DNA from: Clostridiales bacterium
Lineage (GTDB): Bacteria; Bacillota; Clostridia; Christensenellales; Aristaeellaceae
Direction: 5' to 3'
DNA: 50,926 bases
Assembly: GCA_015056145.1 (NCBI GenBank)
Contig: SVGY01000018.1
Location: forward strand, 1-50,926
The translations under genes were made by a program, and so were the position numbers. This document shows, piece by piece, positions 26,814-34,971 of this stretch (position 1 is the first letter of the stretch; each line of letters starts with the position of its first letter). The notes below the pieces were generated by a model, which was given only the letters and a program-made list of their open reading frames with translations, had not been told where the DNA came from and did no database searches.

Positions 26814-27929
26814 TCAGTTATGTACACGCACGGGCAAAACCATGTACAGGTAGCTGTCGCCGTCCATGGGGCTGATCACGCAGGGGCTCACGGCAGTATT
26901 CATGGAAAGGGTGCAGCACTCTTCATCCAGATTCTTGATTACATCGATGATAAAGCGGCTGTTGAAAGCGATTTCAATATCCTCGCCTTCCAGATGGGCT
27001 TCCAGGTCTTCCTGCACATCGCCCAGCTCGCTGTTGGAGGTGATGGTGAGGCTGCCCTGGGTGCACTTCATGCAGATATAGTTATTTTTGCCTTCCTTGG
27101 CCATAAGGCTTGCACGGTCCACGGCTTCCTGCATTTCCTTGCGCTTTACGGTAACACGGCTGAGCCATGCATTGGGCAGAATTTTGCGGAAGTCGATATA
27201 CTCGCCGGCCAGCAGGCTGGTTACAAGGGTGGTATTGCCCACCACAGCCATCAGATGGGTGGAATCCATATGGAAGGTGATCATATCCTCGCCGTCATCC
27301 ATGATATGAACCAGTTCATTCATAACACGGCCGGGAATGATGGCCTTGATCTCGTTCTTATCATCCGGCAGGACGAAGTTATCGCTGTAGCGCTGCATGG
27401 CCAGGCGGAATCCATCCAGACCCACAAAGTTCAGCTGGGTGCGGGTTACTTCCATAAGGCAGCCGGTGAGAGCCTGACGGCTTTCCTGAATGGCAATGGC
27501 GAAAGTCACCTTGGAGATCATATCCCGCAGCTTCTTTTTGGGGAAATGCAGTGCAAAGGAATTGGTCAAATCCTTCATCTGGGGGAATTCATCCGTGCTG
27601 ACGCCGGAGATGGTGGAACGGCTCTGACCGCAGCGGATAGTCACTGCCATTTTTTCATTCATGGCAAAGGTGACGGTTCCTTCGGGCAGTTTGCGCACGA
27701 TTTCCGTCAGCAGGCGGCCGGGCAGGATTACCTCGCCGGCCTGGATAATATTGGCCTTAACGAAAGATTTAATACTCAAGCTTCCGTCAGAGCAGGTGAG
27801 ATACAGACCATCTTCGTCGGTTACGATCATCACGCCTTCCAGGATCTGCATGGCAGGGCGGGAGCTGAGTGCTCTGGTTGCATTCTGCAGGCCGTAATAC
27901 AAGTCCTGGGCAGAACATTCAAACTTCAT
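26814..27929 (-). CDS. dnaN: DNA polymerase III beta subunit (sliding clamp)
   Basis: 371 aa, full length. The clamp encircles DNA and tethers the replicative polymerase. The three domains are visible: an N-terminal MKFECSAQDLYYGLQNATRALSS, a central segment with LTGCLMEVT and LDGFRLAMQRY, and a C-terminal domain ending DSYLYMVLPVRVHN, the usual clamp C-terminus. CGGAGG lies just before the ATG. Normally dnaA precedes dnaN, but here the upstream side is a DnaA-box region and then repeats. recF and gyrB do not follow. Confidence 0.96.
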   Translation of the reverse strand: MKFECSAQDLYYGLQNATRALSSRPAMQILEGVMIVTDEDGLYLTCSDGSLSIKSFVKANIIQAGEVILPGRLLTEIVRKLPEGTVTFAMNEKMAVTIRCGQSRSTISGVSTDEFPQMKDLTNSFALHFPKKKLRDMISKVTFAIAIQESRQALTGCLMEVTRTQLNFVGLDGFRLAMQRYSDNFVLPDDKNEIKAIIPGRVMNELVHIMDDGEDMITFHMDSTHLMAVVGNTTLVTSLLAGEYIDFRKILPNAWLSRVTVKRKEMQEAVDRASLMAKEGKNNYICMKCTQGSLTITSNSELGDVQEDLEAHLEGEDIEIAFNSRFIIDVIKNLDEECCTLSMNTAVSPCVISPMDGDSYLYMVLPVRVHN

Positions 27930-27950
27930 TCAGAAAACCTCCGATACAGG

Positions 27951-28390
27951 TAGTAGTAGTAAGTATATTTTAGTAGTAGTAGTAGGGGGTGTGGAAACCG
28001 TGGAAAAGTGGCTTGCGGCTATGCGTCGCCTCAAAAATACCAGTGGAAAGGCTATGGATGGTTTTCCACTCCCGGGAGAAATATCCACACGCACCTGCAA
28101 TTTTTTGTCCTGGGTGCAGGCATATTTTTCTCCAATTAAGAAAAATTCTATTTTTGTGTGTTATTTTCCTGCATGCCGCAGGGAAATATGCTGTAAAAAA
28201 ACATCCCCGTTTATTCCCAATCCAATCCACACAACCCTCAGCGCATTTTTGAGGCCACACAACATTTTTACACACTTTTCCTCTTTTCCTAATCCTATGG
28301 AAAACTGACCAGTGGAACTCCGTTCCTTTTCCTGGTTTGCCTCGGGTAAAATACACACATTTTTTGAACAGGTTTTACACAGGTGGGGTG
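27951..28390 (-). other. Candidate chromosomal origin (oriC) with DnaA-trio
   Basis: This gene-free AT-rich stretch lies directly upstream of dnaN. Read from the minus strand, two DnaA-box-like sites (GTTTCCACA at 27990-27998 and TTTTCCACG at 27999-28007) are followed by a CCCC run. TAC/CTA triplets then follow (five TAG on the top strand at 27971-27985 and 3.7 more at 27951-27961), separated by AT-rich bases. This is the order box, GC patch, DnaA-trio, AT that defines the Bacillus unwinding element. Further weak boxes are ATATCCACA 28081, TTTTCCACT 28062, TTTTACACA 28266 and 28373, and CAATCCACA 28223. None is the perfect TTATCCACA. Confidence 0.7.
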
Positions 28391-28394
28391 TGGT

Positions 28395-29070
28395 GATGGC
28401 GGGATGGGTTATGGCGGTACAGGCGGGAGGAGACTTTTCCCCGGGAAAAGTCCCCTCCCGGACCCACCCGAAAAGCGTATATGGGGAAAAGATATTATGT
28501 GCAGGAAGGGACTGCCGGTTTGCGGTGGTTTCTTTTTTGTGGATTGTATTTGAACAAATGTGGTCTTCTTTTGCTTCTTTTCTTCTGACACAGAAGAAAA
28601 GAAGGCCCCCGGCAGGGATGTTACGGGGTTGGCGGTAAGTGGCGGTAAGGCGGGAGGAGACTTTTCCCCGGGAAAAGCCCCCTCCCGGACCCACCCGAAA
28701 AGCGCATATTGGGAAGGAAATTTTGTGTGGTAAGGGGGTAGCGGTATGCGGCGGTTTGTTTTTGTGAATTGGCTGAAATATATATGTGGTCTTCTTTTGC
28801 TTCTTTTCTTCTGACACAGAAGAAAAGAAGGCCCCCGTCAGGGATGTTACGAGGTTGGCGGTATGAGGCGGTTTGTTTTTGTGGAATGGCTGAAATATAT
28901 ATGCGTTCTTCTTTTGCTACTTTTCTTCTGACACAGAAGAAAAGTAGGCCCACCGGCAGGGAAAGCGGCGTGTGAATGCTGAAGTTTTTTGTAGAATGCT
29001 TTGAGGTTATGCGGTCTTCTTTTGTTTCTTTTCTTCTGACACAGAAGAAAAGAAAGCCCCGGCAGGGCAC
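28395..29070 (-). repeat. Cluster of composite hairpin repeats downstream of a secreted-protein gene
   Basis: Family A stems start at 28574, 28800, 28917 and 29025, and family B stems at about 28428 and 28655, all reversed. The A copies at 28917 and 29025 differ from the consensus by changes on both arms: CTAC/GTAG instead of CTTC/GAAG, and TTTC/GAAA instead of CTTC/GAAG. The pairing is kept. The head of the array lies about 13 bases after the stop codon of the gene ending at 29083. The open frames through it are repeat artefacts. Confidence 0.9.
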
Positions 29071-29082
29071 CAGGGCTCTAAT

Positions 29083-29670
29083 TCAGTCAATATACATCCA
29101 GTAAACGGTTTCTTCATATTGGCTGTAGATCATATCCATCACGGTATCATCTTTTCTGCCTGCTTCTTTGGTGTAAACCAGTTCTATGATATATGCGCCG
29201 CCGATGCCGTCCACAACGGTCATGGATATTTCCCTTCCGGTGAGGCCTCGGCAGAAGGCTATTTCCAGGCCTGCGGGGTTTACGGAAAGACTGGGTTCTT
29301 GCAGTTTACCCTCTTCCAGCATGGCAGTATAGATCATCCCGGCATTGATGGACGGATCGGCGTCGGTATAAGCAACACTGATATAGCTTCCGGTTTCCGG
29401 GTGCATCAGAAAAACTCTTCTGCTGGGATGCCAGAGTTCCTCGGGTACAGTATCCGCAATCCAGCCGGATTCCGGCAGCGGCAGAACCAGGTTTTCCACC
29501 CTGACCATTACCTGCGGGCCAGCGGGCCCCTGAATGATTTCGCCTTCGCTGTATTTCCACCAGGGATCCCCAACGATGGTATAACCTATATCGTCCGGCA
29601 TGGGCTGCATTGCCAGTGCGGCAGAGGGCAGCAGCGCAAGGATCATCAGCAGGATAAGCAAGCGTTTCAT
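29083..29670 (-). CDS. Secreted protein of unknown function (195 aa)
   Basis: A signal peptide (MKRLLILLMILALLPSAALA) is followed by a mature part with YTIVGDPWWKYSEGEI, LPLPESGWIAD and ELVYTKEAGRK. It ends EETVYWMYID. The size, the P-x-x-W motif and the aromatic C-terminus suggest a distant member of the DGFTFA-type family nearby, but the core signature is absent. GGGAGAAAACCG precedes the ATG. I cannot assign a function. Confidence 0.7.
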   Translation of the reverse strand: MKRLLILLMILALLPSAALAMQPMPDDIGYTIVGDPWWKYSEGEIIQGPAGPQVMVRVENLVLPLPESGWIADTVPEELWHPSRRVFLMHPETGSYISVAYTDADPSINAGMIYTAMLEEGKLQEPSLSVNPAGLEIAFCRGLTGREISMTVVDGIGGAYIIELVYTKEAGRKDDTVMDMIYSQYEETVYWMYID

Positions 29671-29770
29671 CGGTTTTCTCCCTTCCTCTTATCCTGATTG
29701 TAGCAGAGGGTGCTGGATTGTTCAAGAGTCACTCCGGGAAAAAGTCGGTTATTTCAGTGGCTTGTTCATA

Positions 29771-31030
29771 TCAGTGATGATATATTCCATCCGTAAGCAG
29801 CATGACAAAATCTTTGGCGTATTGGTTATCGACAACAGTTTCCTGATTATCCATCGCAGTAATCTTAACTGTGATGATGATTGCTCCTTCGTTGTAACAA
29901 ATAAGATTCATGCTTTTGCCATCAGCGGCTTCCGCATATATCAGGCTTGTGCCTTTTTGGTTTGTGAACATGCTCACGTTTGCAAAAGAGGCATCAGCTT
30001 TTGTTTCTTCAAAGACTTGGCCTATATTACTGGGTTCATCCAGCTCTTTTGTATAGATTCCAAGGCAGAGTTTTTCCTCTTCATCGGAGGCCAAAAAGAT
30101 CATTTCCTGTACCCCGTTGGGCAAACTTTGTATTTGCCATTCGCTGGGCCAGTTGAGGAAGGTATTATGATCATCCTTGTTGATCCGGATGGTTTTGAAT
30201 CCATCCCGAAGTATGATTCCGCAGCGATAGCAGGTGGTTGCATTTATGTAATGATGTCCCAGCGGTTGCCCTTCGGTGATGCCGCACACTGAGCAGGTTT
30301 TTGCGGTGATGCAGTCAGGGCCGACCCAGGCATGACCCAGAGCTTCACCTTCAGTAGCGGCGCAAACAGAGCAGGTCTTGGGGGTGATACAGTCAGCCTC
30401 CACCCAGGTGTGGCCCAGGGCCTCGCCTTCGATAGCGGAGCAAACAGAGCAGGTCTTGGAGGTGACGCAGTCAGCGTCCACCCAGGTGTGGCCCAGGGCC
30501 TCGCCTTCGATAGCGGAGCAAACAGAGCAGGTCTTGGAGGTGACGCAGTCAGCATCCACCCAGGTGTGGCCCAAAGCTTCGCCTTCGGTAGCGGCGCAAA
30601 CAGAGCAGGTCTTGGGCGTGACGCAGTCAGCGTCCACCCAGGTGTGACCCAGAGCTTCGCCTTCGGTAAGGGCGCAAACAGAGCAGGTCTTGGGGGTAAC
30701 GCAGTCAGCATCCACCCAGGTGTGACCCAGAGCTTCGCCTTCGGTAGCGGAGCATACAGAGCAGGTCTTGGGGGTGACGCAGTCAGCGTCCACCCAGGTG
30801 TGGCCCAAAGCTTCGCCTTCGGTCAGGGCGCAAACAGAGCAGGTCTTGGGGGTGACGCAGTCAGCATCCACCCAGGTGTGGCCCAGGGGTTCGCCTTCCA
30901 CTTCCTGGCACTTGGAGCAGGTCTTTGCCACGGTGCAGGTGGCTTCCACCCATTCATGCTTGCAGGCACAGCCCGTCAGCACGAGCACAAGCGCCAAAAG
31001 CATTGCAACGATAAGCAGCTTCTTTTTCAT
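29771..31030 (-). CDS. Lipoprotein with nine tandem Cys-rich 26-residue repeats and a secreted-family C-terminal domain
   Basis: 419 aa. The lipobox VLTGC (Cys about 21) predicts membrane anchoring. Residues 22 to about 255 are nine units of 26 residues plus a partial one, built on GHTWVDADC … KTCSVC … TEGEAL, with three Cys and one His in each. They may bind zinc or form disulfide-linked beads. The rest (about 275-419) holds a FLNWPSEWQIQSLP motif and resembles the DGFTFA family domain. Neighbouring repeat units are close to identical at DNA level (78 bases), so copy number may vary in frame. The function is unknown. A surface stalk carrying a domain is my reading. Confidence 0.8.
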   Translation of the reverse strand: MKKKLLIVAMLLALVLVLTGCACKHEWVEATCTVAKTCSKCQEVEGEPLGHTWVDADCVTPKTCSVCALTEGEALGHTWVDADCVTPKTCSVCSATEGEALGHTWVDADCVTPKTCSVCALTEGEALGHTWVDADCVTPKTCSVCAATEGEALGHTWVDADCVTSKTCSVCSAIEGEALGHTWVDADCVTSKTCSVCSAIEGEALGHTWVEADCITPKTCSVCAATEGEALGHAWVGPDCITAKTCSVCGITEGQPLGHHYINATTCYRCGIILRDGFKTIRINKDDHNTFLNWPSEWQIQSLPNGVQEMIFLASDEEEKLCLGIYTKELDEPSNIGQVFEETKADASFANVSMFTNQKGTSLIYAEAADGKSMNLICYNEGAIIITVKITAMDNQETVVDNQYAKDFVMLLTDGIYHH

Positions 31031-31066
31031 GGTTTCATCTCCTGACGGTTGGTGTCAGTTTTATTT

Positions 31067-31100
31067 TAAAAGGCCCCGCTTTGCAGCAGGGCCTTTTTTT
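31067..31100 (-). terminator. Terminator of the 405-aa Cys-repeat lipoprotein gene
   Basis: GGCCC and GGGCC arms around a GC-rich loop. Runs of T or A on both sides suggest bidirectional action. It lies 11 bases past the stop codon on the minus strand. Confidence 0.65.
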
Positions 31101-31110
31101 GCCAATGAGG

Positions 31111-32328
31111 TTATTCAGCAAAGATATTCATGTAAGTATCCAGACTGATGGTTTCCAGAGCATCATCGCCTGCGATGCTTCCCAGATCGGCGTGGGCGTA
31201 AATGATGGAGAACATGTAATTGCCGTTAAAGAAGGCGCCTTCGATCATGTTTTCACTCTTTACGGTGATGATTTTCTGGCCCAGCTTGCCATCGAGGATC
31301 TGCAGATCAGGATAGTTTGCTCTGAGGATTTCTGCACCGCTTTCAATATCGAGGGGGCTTCCCAGATCGATGTATTCGATAACGAAAGCCCTGTTCGTTG
31401 CGGGGTCATAGCAGGTGTAAATGCTGGCGGTGCTGTTCTTGAGGGCCTCGGGCAGGTTTTCGGTTTCCCAGTTGGCGGGAACCAGGAATACAATGCCGCT
31501 TTCCTCGTGCTTGAAGGGCTTCATTTCTACATCAGAGGCAACCTGGATTTCCTTGGTTTCTGCCACAGAGGCGCAGTTATCGCACTTCTTCACAAGGGCA
31601 GCTCCATCCACGGCCCAGTCGCTGAGGGTATGGCCCAGGGCTTCGCCTTCGGTCAGGGCACATACAGAGCAGGTCTTGGGAGCTTCGCAGGTGGCGTCCA
31701 CCCAGGTGTGGCCCAGGGCTTCGCCTTCGGTAACGGCGCAAACAGAGCAGGTCTTGGGGGTGACGCAGTCAGCGTCCACCCAGGTGTGGCCCAGAGCTTC
31801 GCCTTCGGTAGCGGCGCAAACAGAGCAGGTCTTGGGGGTGACGCAGTCAGCATCCACCCAGGTGTGACCCAAAGCTTCGCCTTCGGTAGCGGCGCAAACA
31901 GAGCAGGTCTTGGGGGTGACGCAGTCAGCATCCACCCAGGTGTGGCCCAGAGCTTCGCCTTCGGTCAGGGCGCAAACAGAGCAGGTCTTGGGGGTGACGC
32001 AGTCAGCATCCACCCAGGTGTGGCCCAGGGCTTCGCCTTCGGTAGCGGCGCAAACAGAGCAGGTCTTGGGGGTAACGCAGTCAGCATCCACCCAGGTATG
32101 GCCCAGGGGTTCGCCTTCGGTGGCGGCGCAAACAGAGCAGGTCTTGGGGGTGACGCAGTCAGCATCCACCCAGGTATGGCCCAGGGGTTCGCCTTCCACT
32201 TCCTGGCACTTGGAGCAGGTCTTTGCTACAGTGCAGGTGGCTTCCACCCATTCATGCTTGCAGGCACAGCCGGAAAGCGCAAGCAGCATAACCAGGAACA
32301 AAGCGATTACAGCAAGTTTCTTTTTCAT
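31111..32328 (-). CDS. Lipoprotein with eight tandem Cys-rich 26-residue repeats and DGFTFA-like C-terminal domain
   Basis: 405 aa, paralogue of the 419-aa protein. The lipobox ALSGC is at about Cys21. Eight full repeats (GHTWVDADC … KTCSVC … TEGEAL) and a decayed ninth (CDNCASV) span about residues 22-250. The C-terminal domain (VEMKPFKHEESGIVFLVPANWETENLP … VIEYIDLGSP) has the F-L-V-P-x-N-W signature of the secreted family. The protein is thus a repeat stalk carrying that domain. AGGAGACG precedes the ATG. Repeat numbers differ between the two paralogues, as expected for slippage. Confidence 0.82.
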   Translation of the reverse strand: MKKKLAVIALFLVMLLALSGCACKHEWVEATCTVAKTCSKCQEVEGEPLGHTWVDADCVTPKTCSVCAATEGEPLGHTWVDADCVTPKTCSVCAATEGEALGHTWVDADCVTPKTCSVCALTEGEALGHTWVDADCVTPKTCSVCAATEGEALGHTWVDADCVTPKTCSVCAATEGEALGHTWVDADCVTPKTCSVCAVTEGEALGHTWVDATCEAPKTCSVCALTEGEALGHTLSDWAVDGAALVKKCDNCASVAETKEIQVASDVEMKPFKHEESGIVFLVPANWETENLPEALKNSTASIYTCYDPATNRAFVIEYIDLGSPLDIESGAEILRANYPDLQILDGKLGQKIITVKSENMIEGAFFNGNYMFSIIYAHADLGSIAGDDALETISLDTYMNIFAE

Positions 32329-32430
32329 GGTTTCGTCTCCTTTGCTTATTTGGTTAACGAGGTTGTTTCTACCATTTTAGCACATTTTTTTTATTCTATC
32401 AACCTTCTGAATATGATTTGCCAAATAATC

Positions 32431-32454
32431 AAAACCCCGGCTAAACAGCCGGGG
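32431..32454 (-). terminator. Terminator
   Basis: CCCCGGCT/AGCCGGGG stem with a 4-base loop, followed by TTTTGATT on the minus strand. It ends the gene at 32472. Confidence 0.8.
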
Positions 32455-32471
32455 CCTGTAAATGAGCTAAC

Positions 32472-32984
32472 TTATTTAACGTAGTAAACGTTCTCGATGG
32501 TTTCCATCAGCATCTGCTGCAGCAGGGTGTTATCTGCCACGCTGATGTCATCGGTGATGCGGCTGTAGTTGAAGGCTGCCAGAAAGCCGTCATCCTGCAG
32601 TACAAAGAAGCCGACCACGGTGTGATCCGTGTATTCGTAGAGGATCAGTTCCTGGCCGTGGGCGTTGGTGTATACCTGAGCAAAGCCGAATTCCTCATCC
32701 TGAACCATTTGATCCGCAAACTCCTGGGCGGTCACTTCCATATCCAGGGGCTCCAGGAAGGCGGTCATCATCAGGTCATTTTCCACGTCGCAGGCAATGA
32801 GGATGACGCCTTCTTCGATCATCTCTTCATCCAATTCCATGTATTCCCAGTTGGAGGGAACGGCAAAGGTGAAGCCGTCATCCATGGTGATTACTTCCAA
32901 AGCAACCTTGTTTTCGCTGGCAAGGGCCATGGAGGCAGTAATGCAAAGCATCAAACAGAGAACCAGTGCGAGTATTTTCTTCAT
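32472..32984 (-). CDS. Small secreted protein, DGFTFA-x-P family, paralogue
   Basis: 170 aa. The signal peptide ends ASMALASE. The signature reads VITMDDGFTFAVPSNWEYMELDEE. The central motif is NAHGQELILYEYTD and the C-terminus ENVYYVK. The frame extends 25 codons upstream, but AAAAGGAGAG fixes the ATG at 32984, which gives the family length of about 170. It is closest in the window to the gene at 34972, with which it shares NAYGQEMVLYEFAD-type core and C-terminal NVYY. The function is unknown. Confidence 0.85.
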   Translation of the reverse strand: MKKILALVLCLMLCITASMALASENKVALEVITMDDGFTFAVPSNWEYMELDEEMIEEGVILIACDVENDLMMTAFLEPLDMEVTAQEFADQMVQDEEFGFAQVYTNAHGQELILYEYTDHTVVGFFVLQDDGFLAAFNYSRITDDISVADNTLLQQMLMETIENVYYVK

Positions 32985-33083
32985 TTTATTCTCTCCTTTT
33001 GTTTTTGTATGGGTGTCTTTTATAACAATTATTGTACCAGAACTGCTTCCCTGCTTCAACAGTTTTTTTAGTAGCTTGCTTTA

Positions 33084-33644
33084 TTATTCCGGCTGTTCGT
33101 CCTCTATTCTCAGGTTATCGATGGTGATGCTCCAGTAATCCCGGAGCAAATCGTTTTCGTCGATGTATTTATTAGAAAAGAAGTAAGTATACTCAATGCT
33201 TACGGCTGTTTTTTCATCTATGAGAATGAAGCAACCCAGAATTTCTCCGTCATCCGACTGGAATGAAAGAACCGTTTCGTCAAAGTTGTTCTTCCTTATC
33301 TCAATACTGGAAATACCATTGTCTGCTTCCAGCAGTTTTTCACGCAATTCTTCCGGTTCCGTCGCAGTATCCATCCTATGTACTTTTATACAGATTCCCA
33401 TTTCCTGCCGGGAATCCGTTCCCAAGGCAATACAACCCCTCTGTGCTACACTTTCGCTCAGTTCCATCCAGCTCCATTCGCTCGGCCACATAAAGAAAAG
33501 CAAATTGTTGATATTCGCTTCCTTCATAGTGATGCTACCCTCCGGTTTCGGGTCCAGGTGGATGTATTTCTGTTCTTCTGCCAGTGCCAGTGCGGTGGAG
33601 AGACAGATCATCATTGCCAGTACCAGTGACATTATCTTTTTCAT
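33084..33644 (-). CDS. Small secreted protein, divergent DGFTFA-type paralogue
   Basis: 186 aa. A signal peptide (MKKIMSLVLAMMICLSTALALAEEQ) precedes a mature region. There SITMKEANINNLLFFMWPSEWSWMEL replaces the classical signature, keeping the P-x-x-W. A long charged middle follows, and the C-terminus is DNLRIEDEQPE. It resembles the C-terminal domain of the 419-aa lipoprotein (FLNWPSEW) more than the classical members. GGGATCC before the ATG is a weak ribosome site. The role is unknown. Confidence 0.75.
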   Translation of the reverse strand: MKKIMSLVLAMMICLSTALALAEEQKYIHLDPKPEGSITMKEANINNLLFFMWPSEWSWMELSESVAQRGCIALGTDSRQEMGICIKVHRMDTATEPEELREKLLEADNGISSIEIRKNNFDETVLSFQSDDGEILGCFILIDEKTAVSIEYTYFFSNKYIDENDLLRDYWSITIDNLRIEDEQPE

Positions 33645-33786
33645 ATCGGATCCCTTGCCTTTCTTTTATTTTTTTGGCAGGTTCAGCATAACACTGTGTC
33701 TGCGCCGTTCTTGAAAGGCATTTCCATTTTTCCGGCGGATGAATTTTTTCCTTGCCTGATGCGGTGCTGGCATGGTTTCAGTTATA

Positions 33787-34686
33787 TCACTCTTCGCTTT
33801 GCATTCTGTAACCCACGCCCAGTTCATTGACGATGTAGCGGTTGTCACCGGGGCGAATACCCAGTTTTCTGCGCAGATTGGCCATATTCACCTGCAGCTT
33901 CTTGTTTCCGCCGGGATCCGTCACGCCCCACACTGCTTCGTTCATGGCCGCATAGCTGAGCAACTTTCCTGCATGGGTTGCCATCAGCGCAAGAATATTG
34001 TACTCCGTTTGGGTCAGATGCACCGGGTTGCCTGCCACAGTCACCCTGCGTGTGTCGTATTCGATCAGCAGATCGTGAAGCTGAAAACGACCCTCCGGCA
34101 GTCTGCCCTGAAGGCCGCCGGGGCGGCTGTAGCGCAGGGCCGCTCTTACCCTTGCCAGCAGTTCTGCTGCACTGAAAGGCTTGGTAATATAGTCGTTTGC
34201 GCCCAGATCCAACGCTGTTACCTTGTCCTGCTCCGTACTGCGGGCGGACAGCACCAGTATGGGCACTGCGTTGTCCTTCCGTACCGAAAGGATCAGCTCC
34301 AGGCCGTCCTTATCCGGCAGGCCCAGGTCCAGGATCACCAGATCCGGCACATGGGAGCGGATCATCATCATACCCTGATCACAGCTGTCCGCCAGCAGGG
34401 TTTCGTAGCCCTGGGTGTCCAGCAGGGCATGCAGCAGGCTGGATACGCTGCGGTCATCCACCACTGCAAGGATGCCGCTGATGGTGGCAGCTGCCAGCAG
34501 GATCAGGATCATGGGATCCATCAGCTGGCTGATGAAGCGCTTGAGCAGAGAATCCTTCTTTGCTTCCGCCAGTTTGTTTTTGCCATTTTGCGCAAGTCGT
34601 TTTTCTGCCTCCTGCGCCGTCAGGCCTCCTTCGTCGGACTGAACGTGACGAAGCACGCTCGCCGTATCTTCGCAATAATGTTTCAT
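33787..34686 (-). CDS. Chimera: P-type ATPase N-terminal segment fused to a KdpE-like response regulator
   Basis: 299 aa. Residues 1-72 match the start of PacL/PMR1-type cation-transporting ATPases: GLTAQEAEKRLAQNGKNKLAE, then KKDSLLKRFISQLMDPMI and the first membrane helix LILLAAATISGILAVV. From about residue 71 the sequence is a KdpE-type regulator: acidic pair Asp77-Asp78, phospho-acceptor Asp120 in PDLVILDLGLPD, Lys169 in ITKPF, and a winged helix (about 200-299: HLTQTEYNILALMATHAGK … ELGVGYRM). The frame is uninterrupted, and AAAGGGG precedes the ATG. The rest of the ATPase is missing, and no kdpD or kdpFABC is nearby. It may be a membrane-tethered regulator or a recombination relic that still makes an intact regulator. 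Confidence 0.8.
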   Translation of the reverse strand: MKHYCEDTASVLRHVQSDEGGLTAQEAEKRLAQNGKNKLAEAKKDSLLKRFISQLMDPMILILLAAATISGILAVVDDRSVSSLLHALLDTQGYETLLADSCDQGMMMIRSHVPDLVILDLGLPDKDGLELILSVRKDNAVPILVLSARSTEQDKVTALDLGANDYITKPFSAAELLARVRAALRYSRPGGLQGRLPEGRFQLHDLLIEYDTRRVTVAGNPVHLTQTEYNILALMATHAGKLLSYAAMNEAVWGVTDPGGNKKLQVNMANLRRKLGIRPGDNRYIVNELGVGYRMQSEE

Positions 34687-34971
34687 TCCCCGGTTCCCCT
34701 TTCTTCTTGGGTGAATTGCAGAAAAAACACGAAAAGCTATTCCTCCTTCTCTGTGAAATGTGGGCTTTGCCGGTTTTCCCAGAGCAGGTGAATCCCTTTC
34801 TTTCGTACGTTTTCCGTCTTATGGCAATTTATGCCCAATTTGTCACATTTTGATGATATGGAACCGGGGCTGTCAAATCAACCTTACGGGCCTGTTCTTA
34901 GCCAAGTCTTTGCCAATTTTCGTATATAGAAAGGGCTGCTGCTGAGGCAACAGTCCTTTCTGAATGGTATG

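Noticed and set aside
30332..32484. Plus-strand open frames of 237 and 467 codons rich in GANRAGLGGDAVS repeats
   Set aside because: They are the antisense of the Cys-repeat lipoprotein genes. The minus-strand frames have lipoboxes, ribosome sites and terminators.
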